Virus record (IMG/VR): IMGVR_UViG_3300042562_000248
Coordinates: 1 to 42,548 of that record
Direction: 5' to 3' (one strand)
DNA from: a virus
Length of the DNA: 42,548 bases
Made by a program: the position numbers and the translations under genes. How positions within the stretch are numbered: the stretch's first letter is position 1; each line of letters starts with the position of its first letter. Below are positions 37,138 through 42,548 of the stretch, in pieces. Under the pieces are notes generated by a model that had not been told where the DNA came from, did no database searches, and worked only from the letters and a program-made list of their open reading frames with translations.

Positions 37138-37947
37138 ATGGGAGCAGCAGCAGGTGGTGCAGCAGGCGCAGCGGGAGCTACAGGAGGTTTAGCAGGAGGA
37201 TTATCAGCAGCAACACCTTGGGTAACTATGGGATTGGGAGCTGTAAATATAGCTACCGATTTAGTACAGGCAAGTCAGCAAGCAGATGCACAGAAGTCGG
37301 CAGAAAGAGCAGCTGAAGATGCTGCTAGAAAGCAAGAACAATTATTAAGCCAAGATTTTTTTAGTGCGTTACAGGTTCCTATGGAGGCCTATGGAAGAGC
37401 TGCTAGAGAGACTACCTCTCAGGTAGGTCAATTGGTTGGAGCATTACAAGAGGGAGATCCTAGACAATTAGCTGGAGGACTCGGTAAGGTTGCTGCCGCT
37501 GGTATTGCAGGAGAGGCTGAGACTAGAGATGCAATGGCTCAAGATTTATATAAATTAGGTGCTGCTCAAGCACAATCTGCTACGAATGTTAATCAAAATT
37601 TAGCTGGATTAGAAGAGCAAAGATTAGCTGGCGCTCAAAAGACTGCTGCTGAAGCAAGAGCTGCTGAGTTAGGATTATATAGCGGTGCTGCTCAAGCGGG
37701 TGCTGGAATATTAAATACTGGACTTGGAATGATTGATTCATTTGGAGCTGCTAAACAAGCTCCTCAAACTCCAGCTCAACAAGCTCAAACAGCTGCTTAT
37801 TATAAGCAAAATCCACCAGCAATGAGTACTGGTTTTGGACAAAATACAAGCCAACCAGTATCTGCTAATACATTTGGACCACAACCTAATCCGTATCAAA
37901 CTCCAGACTGGATGAGTTCACTATCATTTTTAAATAAAGGACAATAG
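37138..37947 (+). CDS. Putative internal virion protein, Ala/Gly/Gln-rich (269 aa)
   Basis: The protein starts MGAAAGGAAGAAGATGGL. An Ala/Gly-rich hydrophobic start (to about residue 48) is followed by a long Ala/Gln/Glu helix (DAQKSAERAAEDAARKQEQ) and a Gln/Pro-rich disordered end. This is the composition of small ejected virion proteins such as T7 gp14, which enter the membrane during DNA injection. It begins the run of internal virion genes that follows. Confidence 0.65.
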   Translation: MGAAAGGAAGAAGATGGLAGGLSAATPWVTMGLGAVNIATDLVQASQQADAQKSAERAAEDAARKQEQLLSQDFFSALQVPMEAYGRAARETTSQVGQLVGALQEGDPRQLAGGLGKVAAAGIAGEAETRDAMAQDLYKLGAAQAQSATNVNQNLAGLEEQRLAGAQKTAAEARAAELGLYSGAAQAGAGILNTGLGMIDSFGAAKQAPQTPAQQAQTAAYYKQNPPAMSTGFGQNTSQPVSANTFGPQPNPYQTPDWMSSLSFLNKGQ

Positions 37948-37948
37948 T

Positions 37949-39451
37949 ATGCCAGAATATAGAGGAATAGTTAACCCAGCAGATGTAAAAGCAACCCCAG
38001 TATTTGATTGGGGGACTGTTATACAAGGTGTTCAGAAATCATTAACAGATAGTGAGGCTGCTCGTCAAGCCAGTAGAGACAAGTTAGAGAAAGATACTAA
38101 CGATACGCTTACTGCAATGAGTAAAATTACTCTTGGTAAGGACGAAGCTCTCAATACTAAACTTACTGATGCTGCTTATAATTTTAAAGGAGTAGTTGGA
38201 AAGAATGCTCAATTAGTTCGTGAAGGAAAGATGTCTCAAAAAGATTTTAATATGTTTAATCAAAACATAAGCGATACTTTTAATACAATTGATGCTGTAG
38301 GTAAAAATGCTAAAATCGCATACGATACTTATGTTGTAGAAAATAAAGCTGGTAATTTATCTGCTGCTTCTGATTATATGGCTCAAACATTGGGTTTGGC
38401 TGCGTCATTAACTGGCAAGAACATTATAGCTGACCCTAAAACTGGTAGAGGTTTTATTGCTGGAAAAGACCCAAACGATTTAATTGAGGTAAACTGGCTT
38501 AATAACGAAAAAAACTTACTTATACCAAAAGTACAGTTGGATAAAGAGCTTGATGCTCAGGTAGATAAGATAGCTGAATTTACAAGAGTTGGAAGAGTGG
38601 GGGCTGGTGGTATTTGGACTATAGACGATGCTACTGCTCGTAAAGACTTTGATTTATTTGAGAATAATGTAGCTAATGGACTTACAAGTGATCCATTAAG
38701 AGCATTATCAGTACTTGTTGATTACGGAGATATAAAAGGACAAAGATATACCCCAACAATAAATGCAGAAGAGGCTAAGAAAGATCCTTCTAAAATATAT
38801 ATTAAGTTAAATGCGTCTGGAAACCCAGAGCCTGTTCTTACTCCAGAACAAGATAAAGCAGCTAAAGAAACTGGTAAGATATATTTAAGAGAAAGAATAA
38901 AATACGAACAAAAACAAGTTGAAAATACTTGGAGAGGATGGGCTCCAGATAGAAGTGGTGAACCTGCTCCAGTGGTGCCAACTACTCAGGATATCATATA
39001 CTCTGCTGCTTCTTTAGATCCTACTACTAAAAAGAGAACTCCTAAATCTGTATTTACAATGGATGTTCCAGTTATAGATAAGTTTTCAAAGGTGCCTCAA
39101 AACCTTAAGGCTATATACATAAATCCCGTAACTAAAGAGTTGGAGATAAAAATAGAAGAAAAGAATGTAAAAGATGGGATAACTACTACATCCGATGTAA
39201 TGTATTCTGGAAAATCACATAAAAATAAAGAAGGCAAGATGGTGCCTCCTGATATTGCAAAAATATCAAATGTAGCTAGTCAAATATACGATCCTGTTAG
39301 AAGAAGATATTTAAAAGGATATAAAGAACTTTATGAGTATCTTGAACCACAGGCATTAACTAATTGGAATACTATACAAAAATCAGAGGGAGCACAAACA
39401 GGAGGTAATACGTTTACAAGTAAGGGAGGAATTACAGTTGAAATACAATAA
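37949..39451 (+). CDS. Putative internal virion (ejection) protein (500 aa)
   Basis: The protein starts MPEYRGIVNPADVKATPV. It is largely helical, for example SLTDSEAARQASRDKLEKD and KLTDAAYNFKGVVGKNAQL, with no transmembrane segment. It lies between the Ala-rich virion protein and the giant protein with 1-3 base gaps. Position suggests it is ejected cargo; no family is named from sequence alone. Confidence 0.6.
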   Translation: MPEYRGIVNPADVKATPVFDWGTVIQGVQKSLTDSEAARQASRDKLEKDTNDTLTAMSKITLGKDEALNTKLTDAAYNFKGVVGKNAQLVREGKMSQKDFNMFNQNISDTFNTIDAVGKNAKIAYDTYVVENKAGNLSAASDYMAQTLGLAASLTGKNIIADPKTGRGFIAGKDPNDLIEVNWLNNEKNLLIPKVQLDKELDAQVDKIAEFTRVGRVGAGGIWTIDDATARKDFDLFENNVANGLTSDPLRALSVLVDYGDIKGQRYTPTINAEEAKKDPSKIYIKLNASGNPEPVLTPEQDKAAKETGKIYLRERIKYEQKQVENTWRGWAPDRSGEPAPVVPTTQDIIYSAASLDPTTKKRTPKSVFTMDVPVIDKFSKVPQNLKAIYINPVTKELEIKIEEKNVKDGITTTSDVMYSGKSHKNKEGKMVPPDIAKISNVASQIYDPVRRRYLKGYKELYEYLEPQALTNWNTIQKSEGAQTGGNTFTSKGGITVEIQ

Positions 39452-39454
39452 AAT

Positions 39455-42400
39455 ATGCCAAAAATAGTAAAAGCAAACGGAAAGACATTTACATTTGAAG
39501 ATAATGTAACTAACGAGCAAATATCAAGTACTATAGATGAGTACTTCAATGTAAAAAAAAAAGTAGCTACTCAGCCTACTGCTCCAAAAAAGCAGTTGGC
39601 TTCTCCTACACAAACTCAAACTACTCCTACTTCCTCGGATACAGAAGAAACTCAACCTCTTGTGGAATCGGATGGTTTAGGTGGACCGCCTAAAATGAAA
39701 ACATTTACTGGATTTACTCCTGAAGAACAACAGACTCTTCAGGCTAAGCCTGTTCTTAAAATATCTAAATCAGCTGCTAGTAAGAAACTTATACTACAAA
39801 GAGAATTAGCTACCACAAAAGTTACTCCAGAAAATCAAGAGGAAATATTAAGAAAAACTGAAAAGCTTGTAAATTTAAATAAAGAACAAGAAAAACTTAG
39901 TCAAGTTAATTTTTCTAAGTTAGACAATGAAATGAATGTTGCTGCTGATAGATCTAAAGCTAAAGAAACAGCTAAAGTTAGGTTAGATGACGCACTTACT
40001 AACACTGGTATTTGGAATAATATAAAGGCTGCTTCAATAGATATGTATAATGCTGTCTTAGATCAATCTGCATTAAGAGTTATTGGAGCAGATAAGTTAA
40101 AGGCAGACACTGATGTATTATCAGAAGAAAAGAAAGAAGTTTTAAAGGATGCTGCTAAAAATAAAATAGAGTTAAGCGATGTAGAGCTAGAAGAACGTGC
40201 AAAACAACTATATATAGATAAGCAATCTGACCTTATCGTTACCGATAATTTAAATTCATTTTTAGATAATCTTGATGAAAACGATAAAAATCTACTAAAA
40301 CAAAATAGAAGAAATAGAGGCGAGCATTTACAGGAAAGTAATGTAAAGGAAGAAAAGGCTATAAATGCTTATGAGGTTATAGGAAATAAAAAAATAAATG
40401 AATATAAGGCTATAGAACAAGAACTTCTTAAGTATAAAAATAACAATCAGCCTCTTCCAAGAGATATGTATGATGCATATGTTTCTTTAGGTAATGAGAT
40501 AATCGGTATTGGAAATAGCATACAAAAAAGACAATCTATAATAGATAATAATAGAGAAGATTTAGGTAACGTAAGACAAGAGTTTGATCTATTAAAGAGA
40601 AGATATGGAGATATAGATAATGCAGTTACTAATATTGGACTAGGTGGAACTAAAATATTAAATGGTATACTTGGATTTACTAATTACGCAGCTAAATTTG
40701 CAGGTGGTGCTCAAGGACAATTAACTTCATTAGCTGGTCAACAAGTTACAGATAAAATAAGTGATTACATAACTGATGAAGAAAGTCAGTTAAGAAAATC
40801 TGTTGAAAGTATTGAGAGTCCTGAAGGATTTGTAAACTATGTTTCTGATATTATATCTAAACAAATACCAAACCTTGTAGCTACCTCTACTGGTATTGGT
40901 GGTTTAGGAATTATTGGTATATCTTCTACTGGTGAGAAATATACTGAAATGACAAGAGAAGTTCTTGAAGGTAAGGCTACCTATTCTCCATTACAGATGG
41001 CAGTGGCTCCAGCTCTTTGGGGTTCTGCTGAGGTTATATCTGAAATACCTACAGCGTCTATATTGTTTAAAGGTAAAAGACTTATTGATGCTATTGTAAA
41101 AAATGAAGGTGATTTAATTAAAAAATCAGTAAAAGAAAAGGCTAAAGAATGGGCTAAGGACTGGTCTATAGATATGAGTAAGGAAATTACTGGTGAAGAG
41201 TTTACAAATTTCACACAAAACTTTACAAATAAATATATATTAGGTAAAAAAGACGTAGGTCTTTTAGACAATGCTGGTACAGTTCTTAAAGATACGTTTA
41301 CACTTACAAATATATTAAAGGCCACTCCACATGTTGCTGGAGCAGTACTTAAGTCACATCAAAATAACAGTGATTTAAACATTTTAGATGAGAACTCAAA
41401 AAAAATTATTGATTTTTCTAAACAATTAGAGAATGAGTTATTAAATGATACTGAAAGAGCTGTGATTACCAAGCAAATAGAAAAAGCTACTGCTCAGAAC
41501 TCTAAAATAATAGCTAATACTATTGAGAAGGTGAATAATATGCCTGATGATATATATAGAAAGATTATTGACTTAAATAATAATATTGCCGATATTAAGA
41601 TAGAGGCAGTTTCTATAAATGAAGGTGACTTGCCAAACAAAGCAGAACTAATTAAGTCATTAGAATCAGATTATAGAACTGCTCAGACAGAAAGAAATGC
41701 TTTGATAGATGCTAAGTATGAGGCTAAAGTAGTTACTGAAGAAGAACCAACAATAAAAGATAGTCAAATTCCTTTAAAGAGAGAAACTTTTAAATCAGAG
41801 ACAGATAACGGAGCTCCTTTTACTATTGTAGTAACTACTAATAAAGATGGTAGTAGAAAAATAGTGACAAAAGTTGATGAAAATGTATCAGGAGGAGAGA
41901 AGATTAGCAAGGACAATACTCTTACTACTGAAGAATACGTTACAAAGGTATATGGGGAAATTAAAGGAGAACCCACAGTAGAACAAGGTAACGATATTAT
42001 GAATCCTAAGATGAAGGAAAAACTAACTCCTAAACAAAAAGAAGAGTTAGGTATTACTGAAGAAGTAGTTACAGGAGAAGTTATTTCTCATCCTATTGAA
42101 TTAAAAGAAAGTACTACTTATGCAAAGGGTAATAAAATAGGAGATAATAGAGTTGCTTTTGATTTGAATGTAAATAATGAAAGTATTGGTAATATTTCTT
42201 TAGCAAAAGAAGGCAATGGATATTATGTTAATGCTATAGAAATTAATGAAGACTATAAAGGTAAGGGATATGCTGGAGAAACATATAAAATAATAGCTAA
42301 AAAATTACAGAAAGATGGTTATAAATTTAATTCTGCAAAACCTTCATTTATGGAGCCTGAGGCAATTAGAGTTTGGGAAAAATTAGTTGAATCAGGAGAT

Positions 42401-42548
42401 GCTGTTAAAAATAAAGATAATTCATTTTCTTTTACTAAACCTACTGTTGAAGCTATATCTCCAGAGACATCGTCAAACTACGCGAATCTTACAGAAAACA
42501 AGCAAGGAGACTTCGTATTCTTCCACGTTGGAGGTAAGGGGTATGAGA
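39455..42548 (+). CDS. Giant polyvalent-type internal virion protein (partial, at least 1031 aa)
   Basis: The frame starts MPKIVKANGKTFTFEDNV and is open to the end of the window. Residues about 35-110 are Pro/Thr-rich. Residues about 105-370 are a coiled coil. Two hydrophobic regions (about 395-430 and 470-545) could insert in the membrane. After a charged part, residues about 880-985 look like a GNAT domain: AIEINEDYKGKGYAGETY, then FNSAKPSFMEPEAIRVWEKL. At about 1002, GDFVFFHVGGKGYE may begin a further domain. Such multi-domain chains are typical of polyvalent proteins injected with phage DNA. Confidence 0.75.
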   Translation, partial: MPKIVKANGKTFTFEDNVTNEQISSTIDEYFNVKKKVATQPTAPKKQLASPTQTQTTPTSSDTEETQPLVESDGLGGPPKMKTFTGFTPEEQQTLQAKPVLKISKSAASKKLILQRELATTKVTPENQEEILRKTEKLVNLNKEQEKLSQVNFSKLDNEMNVAADRSKAKETAKVRLDDALTNTGIWNNIKAASIDMYNAVLDQSALRVIGADKLKADTDVLSEEKKEVLKDAAKNKIELSDVELEERAKQLYIDKQSDLIVTDNLNSFLDNLDENDKNLLKQNRRNRGEHLQESNVKEEKAINAYEVIGNKKINEYKAIEQELLKYKNNNQPLPRDMYDAYVSLGNEIIGIGNSIQKRQSIIDNNREDLGNVRQEFDLLKRRYGDIDNAVTNIGLGGTKILNGILGFTNYAAKFAGGAQGQLTSLAGQQVTDKISDYITDEESQLRKSVESIESPEGFVNYVSDIISKQIPNLVATSTGIGGLGIIGISSTGEKYTEMTREVLEGKATYSPLQMAVAPALWGSAEVISEIPTASILFKGKRLIDAIVKNEGDLIKKSVKEKAKEWAKDWSIDMSKEITGEEFTNFTQNFTNKYILGKKDVGLLDNAGTVLKDTFTLTNILKATPHVAGAVLKSHQNNSDLNILDENSKKIIDFSKQLENELLNDTERAVITKQIEKATAQNSKIIANTIEKVNNMPDDIYRKIIDLNNNIADIKIEAVSINEGDLPNKAELIKSLESDYRTAQTERNALIDAKYEAKVVTEEEPTIKDSQIPLKRETFKSETDNGAPFTIVVTTNKDGSRKIVTKVDENVSGGEKISKDNTLTTEEYVTKVYGEIKGEPTVEQGNDIMNPKMKEKLTPKQKEELGITEEVVTGEVISHPIELKESTTYAKGNKIGDNRVAFDLNVNNESIGNISLAKEGNGYYVNAIEINEDYKGKGYAGETYKIIAKKLQKDGYKFNSAKPSFMEPEAIRVWEKLVESGDAVKNKDNSFSFTKPTVEAISPETSSNYANLTENKQGDFVFFHVGGKGYE

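Noticed and set aside
1-42548. tRNA genes, CRISPR arrays, diversity-generating retroelements, insertion sequences, integrase or attachment sites
   Set aside because: I looked for cloverleaf/T-arm sequence, regularly spaced repeats, reverse transcriptase or transposase motifs and tyrosine/serine recombinase motifs and saw none.

Overview
This window reads as part of the genome of a lytic, tailed (podovirus-type) phage of a Bacteroidota host, most likely a crAss-like phage (order Crassvirales) of a Flavobacterium-like bacterium. The host call rests on repeated TAnnTTTG promoter -7 boxes (the Bacteroidota consensus), A-rich start contexts without Shine-Dalgarno sequences, and AT-rich DNA. The phage call rests on the order TerS candidate, TerL, portal, head fibre, scaffold, major capsid protein, connector/ring proteins, a 1452-residue tail protein with the 'NKDFDERVVPPGQY..ALN' start, GNAT protein and very large internal virion proteins. 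No integrase, polymerase or tRNA gene was seen.

Layout. (1) 1-4336, minus strand: an early-type operon of 22 very small, mostly start/stop-overlapping genes, several of them paralogous. Two encode single-span peptides of 24 and 20 residues. (2) 4337-5335: a non-coding control region. It holds a minus-strand promoter, a complete hammerhead ribozyme in the early leader, G-rich tracts, and seven GTGTCG/CGACAC motifs in inverted groups (origin or operator candidate). (3) 5213-6649, plus: a zinc-ribbon protein and an HNH endonuclease. Each follows a Bacteroidota promoter and a leader that can fold into two hairpins with perfectly complementary 7-nt loop segments. A GC-rich island lies between them. 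(4) 6662-9490, plus: small genes, then phage GroEL and GroES. (5) 9459-10019, minus: a winged-helix-like regulator, divergent from the late genes. Its promoter shares a 16-bp palindrome made of two back-to-back -7 boxes.

(6) 10067-15479, plus: small conserved phage proteins, an Ig-like protein, a LamG-type fibre, and a lysis cassette (holin candidate, coiled-coil membrane protein, M15 endolysin, one-piece spanin). (7) 15482-20323: tail-fibre-like proteins with shared modules, small membrane and hypothetical proteins, and a tandem GroES-like protein next to the packaging genes. (8) 20314-39451: packaging, capsid, connector, tail and internal virion genes. (9) 39455 to the window end: a giant, incomplete polyvalent-type protein with an embedded GNAT-like domain.

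The strongest new signals are the hammerhead ribozyme, the two kissing-hairpin leaders, the palindromic divergent promoter, the set of almost leaderless promoters, and the GroEL/GroES/tandem-GroES set. All function calls come from reading motifs by eye; no database search was run.
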